From NCBI GenBank assembly GCA_023053545.1, contig JAKZAN010000002.1, positions 9,358,790 to 9,422,789 on the forward strand: a DNA stretch of 64,000 nucleotides. The letters are read 5' to 3'. This document shows, in pieces, positions 46,639-58,700 of this stretch. A program made the translations under genes and the position numbers. Origin of the DNA: Lepidurus packardi. Lineage: Eukaryota > Arthropoda > Branchiopoda > Notostraca > Triopsidae. The notes beneath the pieces were generated by a model. That model was not told the origin of the DNA and did no database searches. It saw only the letters and a program-made list of their open reading frames with translations. Numbering within the stretch: position 1 is the stretch's first letter; the number at the start of each line of letters is the position of its first letter.

Positions 46639-48513
46639 TCCCTGAAGCAAAAAGTCGTGGCGTATTATATACTTACCAGACTTAATTTTTTGTATGGGTA
46701 TGCATTTGTTACTCAGGAAAGCAGACATGTCTGTAAACTTGCGCGAACTTTCGTCTCCTTTTGGGACCATATACTTCCGCTTTGGTACTAATTTCTTACC
46801 TTTGATTCCCACTTTCTTTTTTGAAGCCTGACTTTTAGAGTGTGAAAATTTTTTTTTTCGATTGTTCTTTTTTACATCCCTTCTCTTCAGGAGATGAAAG
46901 GCCTGCAATTTTTTGGCTTCCTTTCTAAAGTGTTCAGACTGGTTGGAATAACAGACAATTTTGCTTCCCATAGCCAAAACCCTGGCTCTTCCCGATTTTC
47001 TATATATGTGAATTCTTTTTTGCCTCAAGTTTCTTACGGTGTAAACAAATGTCTTGCATGCATCTTTCTATGCAAGTTCTTTCATGTGATTATGGAAAGC
47101 AGGAGATATGGGTGGACGGATTTTGGCTTCGGTTTCGGTTGAGCGCTAAATGCTAGTCGTTCTTTTTACATGAAACTTTCAATTCTCTAAAAAGAATGCT
47201 TAATTTATAAAGTAGTGTAAAAGGATTTGCGTAAGCCTATGTTAGGCCTAATTCTGAGTTGGCTCTAGAGCTGCTGGTTTGTTATTCAAGTCATCATTTA
47301 CCCACTCTAGTACACGTTCTTTAATAGGACCATGACAAATTGACAATCTAGCCCTTAAAAAAGCGAAATTATTTCTTAATTTTTTGGTGATTCTGCTACG
47401 CTAAGAGTTTGAATTGGGGATTCTAAAAACTTAAAAAAGATGACAGTCATCTCACGGAATAGTTAAATCTCTTGTTTTGGTGTGATCTATTCTAAATGGC
47501 CTTTTTCGCTTTTCTTGTTGGGAGATGGGATATGTGTGCTTGTGAAACAGTATAACTATTGTTAGTACCCTTTTGGTATTATTATGCGACCACGTGCTTT
47601 CGAGTTCGTAAGAGAATTCCGGGACTTGGTTTCGTGTGATGGTGATGAAAGGTACTACAAGTTCGTGCCCAGAAGGGTCAAACATTTTCGTGGGTACACA
47701 TGCAAACATCCTTCAGGTTTTTATTATTCCGAAAAAGTCTCCGTGTTTTTTGTTGTACTTTTTCAACGGAAAAAATCCCTTTTTTATCCTTCGAAACCCT
47801 TTGTATTGACATTTAGGTAGTTTTCCATTACATTTTTATCTAGCCTCATGTCGACCTCTAATCTTTTGTGAATTTCTTCAACTAATAGTTCAAAATTAGA
47901 TAAGTTTTCTTTCGATAAGGGGCGTTAGAAAATCAAAATTTCGCTCCAGATTTCAAAGAATAAAACATCCGAGGAATTCAATTCAATGCGTCAAATTTTT
48001 ATTTTCTAATCAATAAGCTAGTAAAACGCAAAAAAAAATGAGGAATAATGTCGAACGCTGCTATTATGTAGTCCTTTTTGAGCTGTGGTTTTGAGTTTTG
48101 CCGCTTCGTGGTAGAAAATTTATCGTCCCCTGCTTGGAGTGAAATCGATCTGTCAACAGGGCAAACAAGCGATAGCCAATACTGATAGAATCGATTATTA
48201 TTGTGACGTATTAGGCGAAGCGCTAAACTCTGTTTATGGAGCGATCTACATTTCATAAAAAATTGTACATAGTTTCAAAAAGCCGGATCGTGGATTCAAA
48301 GTTATAGGTAAGTTGAGTCTTGATGTACAGTGTATTGTATTTTTTATATTCGCACCCTATTGCGAGTGAAGATTCGGACTGAAACAATGAAAGAAGGTGG
48401 AGCTGGAAGAAGCTTTTTGATTTTATAAACGTTGAACATAGATTATTGGTTATTTTTTATAGCATTGCATTGGAATAGTCTACCGTCTTTTCATTGCCTT
48501 ATAGGAACTTAAA
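46639..48513. other. DGK 3' UTR, intergenic DNA and SAP130 leader
   Basis: A 1.87 kb gap between two same-strand genes. A likely leader intron of SAP130 ends at the acceptor CCTTATAG (about 48504), with a candidate donor GTAAGT near 48307. A 78-codon ATG frame at 47584-47817 has no recognisable features. No other gene is supported. Confidence 0.5.
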
Positions 48514-51500
48514 ATGAGTTCGCCACCTAGCTCAGGCTCGGCCGCGGTTAGGAGAAATGAAGCATCTTCAGCCAATGAACGGGAAACATCTACAATTCAA
48601 ATGCAAGTACAACCTATGGACCTAGCTCACAAACCTACGCCTGTTACGGTCACTGGTATGTCAAAGCTTACTACTGACCAGCAAAAATCTGTCTACATGG
48701 TAAAAATTCTTCAGTTCGTAAAAGTTGCTTGATCTAATTATAAATCTGTCTTTTTGCAGGTCAAGCCTGGGCATATACCAGGCTCGATGATTTCACAGCA
48801 GATGCAAGCTCTTCCCTCTGTTTCTATTACTACTTCTATAGTGCAGACGTCTAGCATCACCATTGCCAGAATGCCAGCCACTGTCCGACAAGGTAATTAA
48901 CCCGCTTGTCTTTTCTGAATGTATTTTTAAATATGGTTGCAGAAATAAAGAGTCCCTCGTTTATATTAGGTAATTCTGCTGCGCAAGTTCCTCCTAGATC
49001 AGGATCGCCTGCCCTTACTCATAATTTTGCTTCTTTACAGACTTCGGGAGTCTTACACGTACCAAAAGGTAAAATCTGATCTATTTTTCACCTTCTTTAT
49101 CTAACTTGCTATCTTTCATGAAACTAAGGAGCTGCTGCTGTTGCAAGTATCGCTCTACCACGCGCAGCTATTGTGCGACCGACAGCCAGCGCAACTATTC
49201 CTGGAACAATTGGGTAAGTCATTATTTCGTTGATACTCTATTTGTATTGGTATTCTATTTTCTATCTTTCATTTAGATTGTCAACAATACGTGTCCAGCG
49301 TCCAACTGCTTCTGGTAATCCTAATATCCGCCCATCTTCAACAATTCCACCTGCATGGGTCTCTGTAACTCCTGCTCCTTCTGTGACTGTTGTCGCCTCG
49401 AAAACGATCCAAACTGCCAATAAATCAATCCCTCAAGTAGTACCAGGAATAACCAAAACAGCTTTACCTTCTTCGGCCCTTCCGCAAATATCTGGTACTC
49501 TGATGACTGCTGGCACTCAACTCAGACTGGGTACGACTACTTCTGCAGCCAGAACCTCCTCACTTCCTGGTAATTTCGATCAATATTCCTAAACTTCGCC
49601 TAATCGTACTAACTGCTTTCTAGCTTCAGTTCCGCAAGGCACAATGGGGATCAATGTAGCCCTTCGTCCTATTACAGCTCACGAAGCCAAATCGGCAGCC
49701 TTGCTTCACCCTGTTATTGCAAAACCCGCAATCAGCGTCTCAACCACTGTAATATTAGCCTTTAGAAACATGACTCTTCGGGAGCATCTAATGAACTGTT
49801 ATACTGTTACAATAGGGGCTCGAAAAGACGTATTCCAAGGGAACCACTGTTTCAAGCATCTCAGTGCCCATGGCTCCTGTTACTAGCGTCAGTATTCGCC
49901 CTGTCTACCAAGCTAGTCGCCCAACAACAGTGCCAAGCCCACGTCCGTCGTCTGCTCCTTTCCCCAGCGCATATATCGGCACCCAGAAAGCCAATTTACC
50001 ACCTGGAGCGGGACTTCAACAAGGAAACAGAACTGTTTCCAGTCCATTGGTCCTCACAACAACCACACCCAATGTCAAAAACGTAGTCCAAGCTGGAAAA
50101 GCCCTTAACGTATCCTCAGCCGTCCCTTCAGCCATCCGTGGCCCTTCTCAGCTGTCCGTATCGCACGCATCAATCCCCAAAATAAGTAAGTCGACGCAAA
50201 ATCCTCTAAAAATGAACTAAAAATTGCATGTTGTCTCATATAATTGTCTCGTTTGTAATTGTCTCATGCTTTTGAAATTCTAGTGACTTCTGCTGGTACA
50301 ATAATTCCAGTTAATGCAAGGGGAGGGCCTTTGGTGGTGACCACGTCTTCTTTCGCGAAAGTTTTACCCACAGGCGCAACTTCACTCAGCAAAGGCATAG
50401 ACTTTGCTAATTCTGTGTCTACTGCTGGCTGTGGCATGACGTTGAATCTATCAGCCCAAGAAAATCCTATCTCAGGCTTGTATTTACAAGCTAGGACCAC
50501 GGCTACAAGCGGAGGCCCCACACATGGTCCTTCCAGCGTTTACACCCTCCAACCAACTACAGCCTTGCTGTATGATGATTCGGGTACCTATACTCAAACG
50601 TTGACTCTCCAAACTACTGGGTCGCAAGCTCTGCAGGGTCAAACCCATCAGTCGTCAGCTCCTCTAGGTAAAATTTCAGCTCCATAAATCTGGAAAATAT
50701 TTCTTTCCAAAACTTAATTTCTCCAATGTAATTTTAATCATTGAGATGCTTTTAACTTTTGTATATATTGTAGCTAAGTATGCTTTCTATTTAATTTCCT
50801 AATTGATTTGGTAATCTATTAATTCATAATTTACTTTTGTACGTTTTATACAATAATTTTAGACAGTTACAATTATTGCAATTTTTTACAATTTCCTTTT
50901 AATTTGTATACATTTTGTAGCTAAGTATGCTTTTTATTTGATTTGATTTATTTTAATTGATTTAATACTTTATTTAATTCATAATTTACTATTAAAAGAA
51001 TCGTGGATTAATTTCTGTATTAATTTCTATTTTATGAACACAGATGTGCATGATAATGGAAGTGCCGCTTCTGTTCCAAGTTCGTTAGCGATACCAACAA
51101 CCCCGAGCAAGTTGGGAGCTTCACCTCGACCTTCTATTCTTAGAAAACGAGATCATGATGGGTACATTTTGTGCTGGTTTGGGTTCGGAAATTAATTATT
51201 TTATAATAGGACACCTTTGAAGGCTCAGAAAAATTTGTCAGCGGCCTTAAACGTAGGTGGACCTGCCTTTGTACCCGTTTCGAGCAGCATTAGCCATATT
51301 AACACAACGCTACAGATAACTTCAGCAACAACCGCCACCTTAACGCCATCGGCGCCCTCGCCGCCTTCAAATTCGTCCAGCAATGGATCCACCACTCTGT
51401 CCGCCTCTTCTTCGCCCATCTTAGGTTTACTAGCAGCTGGTCCTGATGGCGAAGAATCTACCCAATCATCCTCCCATTTCACTGCTCTTACCAGCAGTGC

Positions 51501-52438
51501 CCTACAAACAAATGCTCTACCAGATACTGGACTTAGCAGCGTGTTACCCAATCTGGTTGCAATGGCAGCAGCCTCTTTGGTCCCAGCCATGGAAATGAGT
51601 CCGAGGAAGAAACCCAGAAAACAAATGTAATCCAAAAGAAAATCCATCTCACCGAAATTTTGTTAAGTTATTTGAATTTCACATTTAATTGCCTTCTAGG
51701 CTTGGTCACGTGATGCAAGAAGTGCGATATAGTGACGAGGAGATGCAAACAGTCGCCTCCGGGCCCCAACTCGAGCGCGAGTCGTTGAAAAACGATTTCA
51801 AGCGTGAAACCAAGGCTACAGGTAATAGAAGTAATATTTCCCCACTTTTCCGTACATTTAATGTAAAATAATGTGGCTTTTCCCCCGTTTTATTAGAAAA
51901 TGTTTCGGAGAATAACAGCAAAGCGCAGGAAGCTGACAATGACAATCCATTGGTCATTAAACGGCCGCAGTTGTCCTTATTGGGCAAAACTGGAAGTAGT
52001 GCAGGATGGACCAATTCGGGCTGGAAATCTCGGCACAGCCATTTTCAACGCCATACGGATGTGAAGTTGAAAGACGACCGGCGTCCAACGGTCCACGATT
52101 TGGCCAACCAGAAGCAAGTTATGCAGAAAATCGTGGGCTGGAAGGTGCACCACTTAGCGGCCCAAATCGAAGACATGGCTTCTTTAGAAGCGCAGGTCTA
52201 CGAACGTCTCCAGACGCTTATGGGCGTGGTCGAAAAGACGGCAGTGGGTAAAGCCATTGTTGTAGATCGCGTGGACGAGCTTATCAAGGGCAATCTGCAA
52301 CGGAGCGAAGTGATTCGTGACCAGTTACTCGAATCTCGCTCCCAAATCCTCAAAGTGCTAGAGCATCAGCCCCGGATCGAAGAGATTATTCACCACTATG
52401 CCAACAAACGAGCTCCCAAGAAACGCGAACGTACATAA
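48514..52438 (+). CDS. SAP130: SAP130, Sin3/HDAC complex subunit
   Basis: Nuclear scaffold subunit of the Sin3-HDAC corepressor. Twelve exons in frame: 48514-48699, 48760-48892, 48970-49068, 49129-49213, 49277-49569, 49624-49748, 49816-50185, 50284-50667, 51044-51161, 51210-51626, 51700-51821, 51897-52438; about 957 residues (human about 1048). Most of the protein is low-complexity Ser/Thr/Pro/Ala/Val, as in the family. Identity rests on the motifs PRPSILRKRDHDG and SPRKKPRKQM and on the C-terminal Sin3-binding region (WKSRHSHFQRHTDVKLKDDR, LANQKQVMQKIVGWKVHHLA, VYERLQTLMG). The exon 49748/49816 junction was chosen because read-through meets a stop and the phase-0 acceptor restores the frame; it is the weakest junction. 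A 5' UTR acceptor just precedes the ATG. It converges with ACADVL. Confidence 0.92.
50758..50995. repeat. Direct duplication in a SAP130 intron
   Basis: Two imperfect copies of an AT-rich unit (about 50758-50850 and 50904-50995) share TTGTATA.AT...GTAGCTAAGTATGCTTT and ATTCATAATTTACT. It accounts for most of the 376 bp intron 50668-51043. Confidence 0.7.
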
Positions 52439-52714
52439 AAATGGTAGGTTCTGACTCGCGTCCATGTATTTGCGTACTTTTTGGTTAAAAGAAGGGAAAA
52501 CCATATTGAAAGAGTTTTACAGTTTTTTGTGCATTGATTTGTTGTAGGAATCCAACCAATGTTAAGGCCTACGATTTCCCAAAACCTCGGGAAAAAAACG
52601 TATTCGAGTTTTTTGGGCAAACTGAAAACCTCAAACATTGTACATGTTGTTTTTGTAGTTTTTCGAAATTCTTTAACTAACATTTCGTGTCGGGTGTTGT
52701 TTCTCGTCGATTTT

Positions 52715-55445
52715 TTAAATGCCTAATGGATGGGCTTGGACTAATCCACCTTGGGAGCAAATTTCTTTGGCGATGTTGCTCATACTGACGAAGTTGCTTT
52801 GGTTTATGGGCGATTTCAAAGCAGTCAAGTTGAGTTGAATGCGGTCCGAAGCCTGAAACAAGGATTTATTAATAAAAAAGACATGGTCTTTTACTTTAAT
52901 CCCTCGCTTTCTAAGCGTTTTTTTACCTCGTTGCACCACACAGTGGCCAAATTCGCTTCATGTTGAGCAGAAGCCACGTTTTGTGTCAAAGCATTGGACG
53001 CGCGTGATAAAACGACAACGCTGGAGTAAATGTCAATGGCAGCTGAAGCCAGGCGATTCAACAAGAATTGCTCGTTCAAGATATTCTTGCCATGTTTTAC
53101 TAAAAGCCCTTCAACTGCCACGCCAAAGGCCTCCACCGCCTACGGAGACCTCGTATTAACGCCAAAATAATTTACATTAATTTAAACTTTATTTACTTGA
53201 GACGAAAGAGCGGCAGTGTCCTTCAACTGAGGATGAACGTGATCAGCCAGCGGATTTCCGCCAGTAAATCCTACAGTGCGCTTGGCACGTTTGGTGGCTT
53301 CACCCAAAACCATGCCCAAGTTTCCCACCGGGTTCTTAAGCGCTCGTTGAAGTTCTTTTAAGTGTCCACCAGCGTGTTGGAGCCCAGTCAAGGCAACAAA
53401 GAGACGTAGAATATCATTGGTGCCTTCAAAGATGCGGAAAATGCGCAAATCGCGTAAAACGCGCTCTAAACCGTTCGCTTGCATGAATCCATTACCGCCC
53501 AGCACTTGAATTGCTTCATCTACCACATTCCAAGCCGCTTCTGACGCAAATACCTGAAGAAAAACGATAATTCGTTTTATTCGAAATATAATAACTATTA
53601 TTTACTATTAATTTATACTTTGCTGATGGCTGCTTCTAAATGGTAATCCGTGGAGCCATTATCCATATTTGCGGAGATCATGTATGCCATGGATTCTGTG
53701 ACGTAATGGAGCATGGCCATACGAGCCAACTTTTCCTGGATCGTGCCATAAGAGTCGATTCGGCTACCAAACTGAGTGCGGGTGGTAGCATGGTCCACAG
53801 CTTTGGCTACAGCTGAGCGCATAGTGCCGGACAAGGCAGCGGCCATGCCAAAACGTCCGTTATTCAAAATGTTCATGGCGACTTTAAAACCTTGGCCCAG
53901 GCCACCCAAAACGTTTTCCACGGGAATGGGAACATCTTCGTAGTAAACTTCGGTGGTGTTGGAGCACTTGATGCCCATTTTCTTCTCAGGAGGACCCGAA
54001 GACACGCCCCCGAAGGAACGTTCGACGATGAAGGCAGTTACCTTGTCTTTCGTTTCGCCAGTGTTGGGATCCTTGACGGGGGTCTGCGCGAAAACGGTCA
54101 TAACCTCAGCCAAGCCTCCGTTACTGATCCAGATCTTGCTGCCGTTTAGAATGTAGTGTTTGCCATCCGAAGACAACACAGCTCGACACCTAAAATGCTT
54201 CTGTTTTAGTAAGCACTCAAAGAGGAGATTTCTTGAAGATTCTACTTGATGCTGCTGGCGTCAGACCCTGCAGAAGGTTCCGTAAGACAAAAAGCTGCGA
54301 AATGCTCGCCGGATGCGACTCTGGGTAAGTACTTCTTCTTTTGTTCTTCATTGCCGAAGAGTAAAATACCCTTGGTTCAAAATATTTTTAATTCCATTTA
54401 GCTTGACGAGGCTTGTCTAATGACTTGTACCTTGAATCCGATAGATTGGTGAGCACCGAGAGTGATTCCGACTCCCAGATCGTGGGCTCCTACGATTTCG
54501 ACTAAACGGGCGTACTGAGTGTTGTTGAGTCCAACTCCACCCAATTCTTGGGGGACTTGCAAGCCAAAAGCTCCCAATTCTCGAAGACCTTGCAAAGTAG
54601 CTTCATCTACTTTCTCTTCTTTATCGTTCTTGGTGGCATCGTTGGATTCCTTGAGGTATAATTGTTAGAAGAATTGTAGAACTCGGATTTTGGTTAGCAT
54701 TGTTACTTGGAAGAATTTAGTTGTAGGCTCGATTAGCATTTCTAGAGTTTCTTTTTGATCAGGGGTCAACGTGCTGGGGAAGGGAAAGACTTGTTCGGCC
54801 ATAATGTGTCCTCTGAACAGGTTCATAACGAAAGATTTGGATTCAGCCGGACGACGATCTAGTGTGCGTTCTTTGCGAGCTGGAGCTGCTGAAGTCGAAG
54901 CCCATGCTCTAGAAAATAAAAATAAATGTAAAAAATTCGGTTTCTAGTTTATTTTAAGAAAAAAATTGGCCGTAGTCCATTCTAGAAATACTCTATTATA
55001 ATATATTTATAAACATTCTATTATAATTTGTTCTGTGCTGCATTCTATTCAAACGTGCTACACTCTATTCCAGTTTCGATATCAGTAACCTTTGGATAGG
55101 TAGAGGGTCAACGGTGAATTTTAAGTTTGGCAGTGGCATTTCACAAGTTACGCAATTATAGCATATAGGGAAACAGAATTAAGGTCAGGCTCGATAACGC
55201 AAAAAAACAGAAATAATTAGGTTTATACAGGAAAATTGAAGCTTAACACATGACAGAAAATTAAGAAGTAAGAATCACTAGGATAAAGTTTTCTCTAATT
55301 AATCAATATGTACGGTAACACGTATAGAATAGAAGTTTTATTTGACTATTTTGAAATTAATTAGTTACCTGGATCCCACAACTGTGAATTCCACCGCAGA
55401 TCCAGTTTTGGGCAAAGAATATACGACACGATATAAACGCAGCAT
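52715..55445 (-). CDS. ACADVL: Very-long-chain acyl-CoA dehydrogenase
   Basis: Mitochondrial flavoenzyme for the first step of long-chain fatty-acid beta-oxidation. Eight minus-strand exons: 55445-55369, 54908-54707, 54649-54431, 54370-54246, 54189-53619, 53553-53197, 53139-52927, 52852-52715; 633 residues against about 655 in human. The N terminus ([15 protein letters not shown]) is basic and suits a mitochondrial presequence. Diagnostic segments: [80 protein letters not shown], and [13 protein letters not shown] with the catalytic Glu at 53425-53427. The C-terminal extension that separates VLCAD from the smaller acyl-CoA dehydrogenases is present ([19 protein letters not shown]). It diverges from PANK4 and converges with SAP130. 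Confidence 0.97.
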
Positions 55446-55783
55446 TTTCAAGTAATTTGCTACAGTTTTTCTAACGTGTGCGAGGAAGTGTAAGAGAAAA
55501 GCGAAGCAGCGAAGAAAAGAACTGCGATGTGATCTCATACGTAAAAAATTAGTATATTAAGAGAAGAACTGTTAGATGGCGCAGCAGCACAACTTCCGTC
55601 GAAAGTATTGGTAATTGTTTCGGGAAGCTGCAATAGATGGCGTGATTACTTTGTTTTGGACAGAAAGGCATTAAAATAAGATTTTTTTTGTTCCGGCTTT
55701 GTTTCGGCAAGGTGCACGAGAGGTGCGTGTTTGCTAGAGAAACGTGAAAGTGAGCAACTTTCTTTATAAATAATATAAAAAGA
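55446..55783. promoter_or_regulatory. Bidirectional ACADVL / PANK4 upstream region
   Basis: Only 338 bp separate the divergent start codons of a mitochondrial beta-oxidation enzyme and a CoA-pathway protein. It must hold both 5' UTRs and promoters. No TATA box or known motif was identified with confidence. Co-regulation is plausible but inferred. Confidence 0.55.
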
Positions 55784-58700
55784 ATGACTAGTGAGATAAA
55801 TAGCGTGAATTACAGCAAAAGTATTCAGTTGCCGGACTCAGTGGAAGTTTTCAGGAACTTGAAAAATGCTAAGCGATTTGCGATCGACATAGGTAAATCT
55901 CTTCAGCTTTGGTTTCACTTTCACGGGGCCATGCAACTGTTAAGCATTAATTAATTATGCTCCGTATTCAATTCAAATTTATCCTACATTTTAGGCGGGA
56001 CCCTTACTAAGATTGCCTATTATTCTACGGTACCATATAGGAAAGTTTCCTATAAGAACGATGTACTAAACAAGGGGCATGCACCAGGAGAGGCTAATAA
56101 TACTGTAGGTTTCTTGTTTAATTAACTTAGTGTACATTTTTATTTTTTGTTTATTATTCAGGAAGAGAAAGGAAAGTTGAATTATGAAGTTTCTATGGGA
56201 GAACGCCTTCATTTTGTTAAATTCGAGACCAAGCACATTGAGACGTGCCTTAATTTTATTCGCCAAAACCTAGTTGGTTCGGTGGATGCCATGAAAGGCA
56301 AAAGTATAATAGCAACCGGGGGAGGAGCTTATAAATATGCAGACTTGATTCAGAACAAATTAGGCCTTGCGTAAGTCAATTATCCAAAACTCGAATTCCC
56401 ACTCATATCTTATCATATTGTTGACAAAATTAGGGTCGACAAGGAAGACGAAATGAAGTGCTTAATCGAAGGTTGTAACTTCTTGCTCAAGAACGTACCC
56501 AACGAAGTTTTCGAATACCAACGCCATGCGGATCCGGAATACCGTTTTCAATCCATTGAACCCAATATCTTCCCTTACTTGCTAGTCAATATCGGCTCAG
56601 GAGTTAGTATAATGAAAGTAAGCTGTTATTCTCGATCAAAATTCATAAATTGAATTCTCAAAACTGAAATTAAATTTACTACTTGAAAGAACTGAACTTA
56701 AAAACAACGTTTGTATTAAAAGGTCGAATCAGAAGACAAATACGAACGGATCGGAGGCACAGCTACTGGAGGAGGAACCTTTTGGGGCCTAGGATCCTTG
56801 TTGACTACGGCTAAGGTAAATTTGCCCTTTTTAGGTGGAGTATTTTGCACATTTTTTATTGGTTTTATCTGCTAATCGGATGAGAACTCTTGACCTTGTC
56901 GTCTGCTCCCAAAGATGTTACGGCAGCTACCTGCCGAGTCTAAACGGGTCCCTAGCGGACACTGAATGCGAGGTATTCTCGCCATAGCAGGTTTCATTAT
57001 TCCAAATCCATCTCGGGCTGGCATAGGTTTCGTCTTATCTTTCCCATTGTCTTGAAATATGTGAGTCAGCCCATCCATGAGCATGCTCGGTATCATGGCC
57101 ATGGGGTGCGTGTCTTTCTTGTTTTCGTCTTCAACGTCACTTTCTTCCTCGTCTAACGCAGGTGGAGCCAACAAAGTAGCCAGTTTAGGGGTTTCAGCTT
57201 TCGTGGCCTTCGACCAGACCTTCGTGTTGGGCAACATAAGGTCAAGCAAAGAAATACCAGAAGAAGAGCGTGGTTTCGTCAGTCGGCTCCAGTCAGAATC
57301 CTCCCCATATTCCAAATTCGCATGGGTTCTCATTTGGGACTCGGCTGGCAGTAAATCCGCGTTAGGATCCACCGTCTGGTTACTTTCACTTTCTTTGATA
57401 GTTATGGAGAACCCCGTGTCTTGTGATCGGTCTTCGAAAGGAGCCGAACGCAGGAGAATAATTTCGTCAGGCTCGGCAATGAACTGCTCCCGGCCTAATA
57501 ATCGATCCTGAGCTGTAAACCCAGGTCGGTTCAAACCGCGATCTGGGGATCGAAGTAAAACGATTTCATCCGGTCCGGACGCGCGTGTTTCTAACCGAGG
57601 AGTCAAGGCAGAGGTTTCATGGAGCAGTTTGGATGGAGGACGGTGGACAGAGGTGGACACCAGTAACACCAAATCAGGTTGAGGGGGCTCGGGTTGAAGA
57701 ACAGCTGCCGTAAGAGCCAATCGAGTGGGCGGAGTGGAAGCCACGAGCAGCACTAGTGATGGTTCGGTGGTGGGGGTCATAGTGATTTGAACATTCACAT
57801 TATCCTGTATAGAAAGTTGCACTTGGCTGACCAGCGTGACTACTAAGAAAGGGCTGATGCGGAATAAAAGTCCCGGATTGAAGAGCAACATTGTTGGCGT
57901 GAGAGGCACTTGCGTAGAACTGGACAAGGGCGCATATGTCGGCTCTAGTATTTCCTCAAGTTCGTGGCTGTCTGTAGTAACCACGTTACTAGGGAGAATA
58001 GCTAGTGAAAGTGAATCCTCTTGTAACGCCCTGTGTTGAGGCCAAGGATGCTACACAGCTTCCCTGCGTTTTCTTTTTTTTATTCTCTAGAAGGAAAAAA
58101 TTCACGACTTTTTTCACTTTCTCTCGAAAGCAGAGGTTGACCTCTGACGTCAGAAGTTACATCATTTTCACTAGGAAGTCGTTGTTTTTCTTGTCAAAAT
58201 TTTCTACAAAAATGCCTATTTTTATTGATTACAGAAAATTTGTAGTTTTGTAGCCGAAAGATCCATGTAAGGAAAATCTTTCAAATTACCTGCAATTTCC
58301 TTTTAAATTATTCTTTCAAAATTCTTTTAAAGCACATACTTTCTCTAAAATGTATTGAAACATTCGCACGATCGAAGATGCAATATTAATTAAGTAATTA
58401 GAAATAGAACTGCACTGTTCTATTAGACGAACAAGACGAATATAGAAGAACTGTTCTGCTAAACGTTTGTTTGCATTTCTTAACACTTTGGTTAAACATG
58501 GGTAAAAAGGGAGATTTTTTTTACTGCATTTGCGTAGAATTTCCATGAATTATTAAGTCTGGCGGAGCAAGGTGACCATCGCCCGGTAGATATGCTCGTG
58601 AAAGACATTTACGGCGGGGATTACCATGCCCTGGGACTGTCGGCGGACTTGATTGCATCCAGTTTTGGTAAAGCTGCGCAATTGCAACCCCAGGATCGCC

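Noticed and set aside
47584..47817. 78-codon ATG frame between DGK and SAP130
   Set aside because: Basic, Phe-rich composition typical of AT-rich noise; an equally open frame lies antisense to it, and no motif is seen.
57077..57511. Plus-strand frame opposite the nested secreted-protein gene
   Set aside because: It is the antisense shadow of the longer minus-strand frame, which has the signal peptide and Cys tail.
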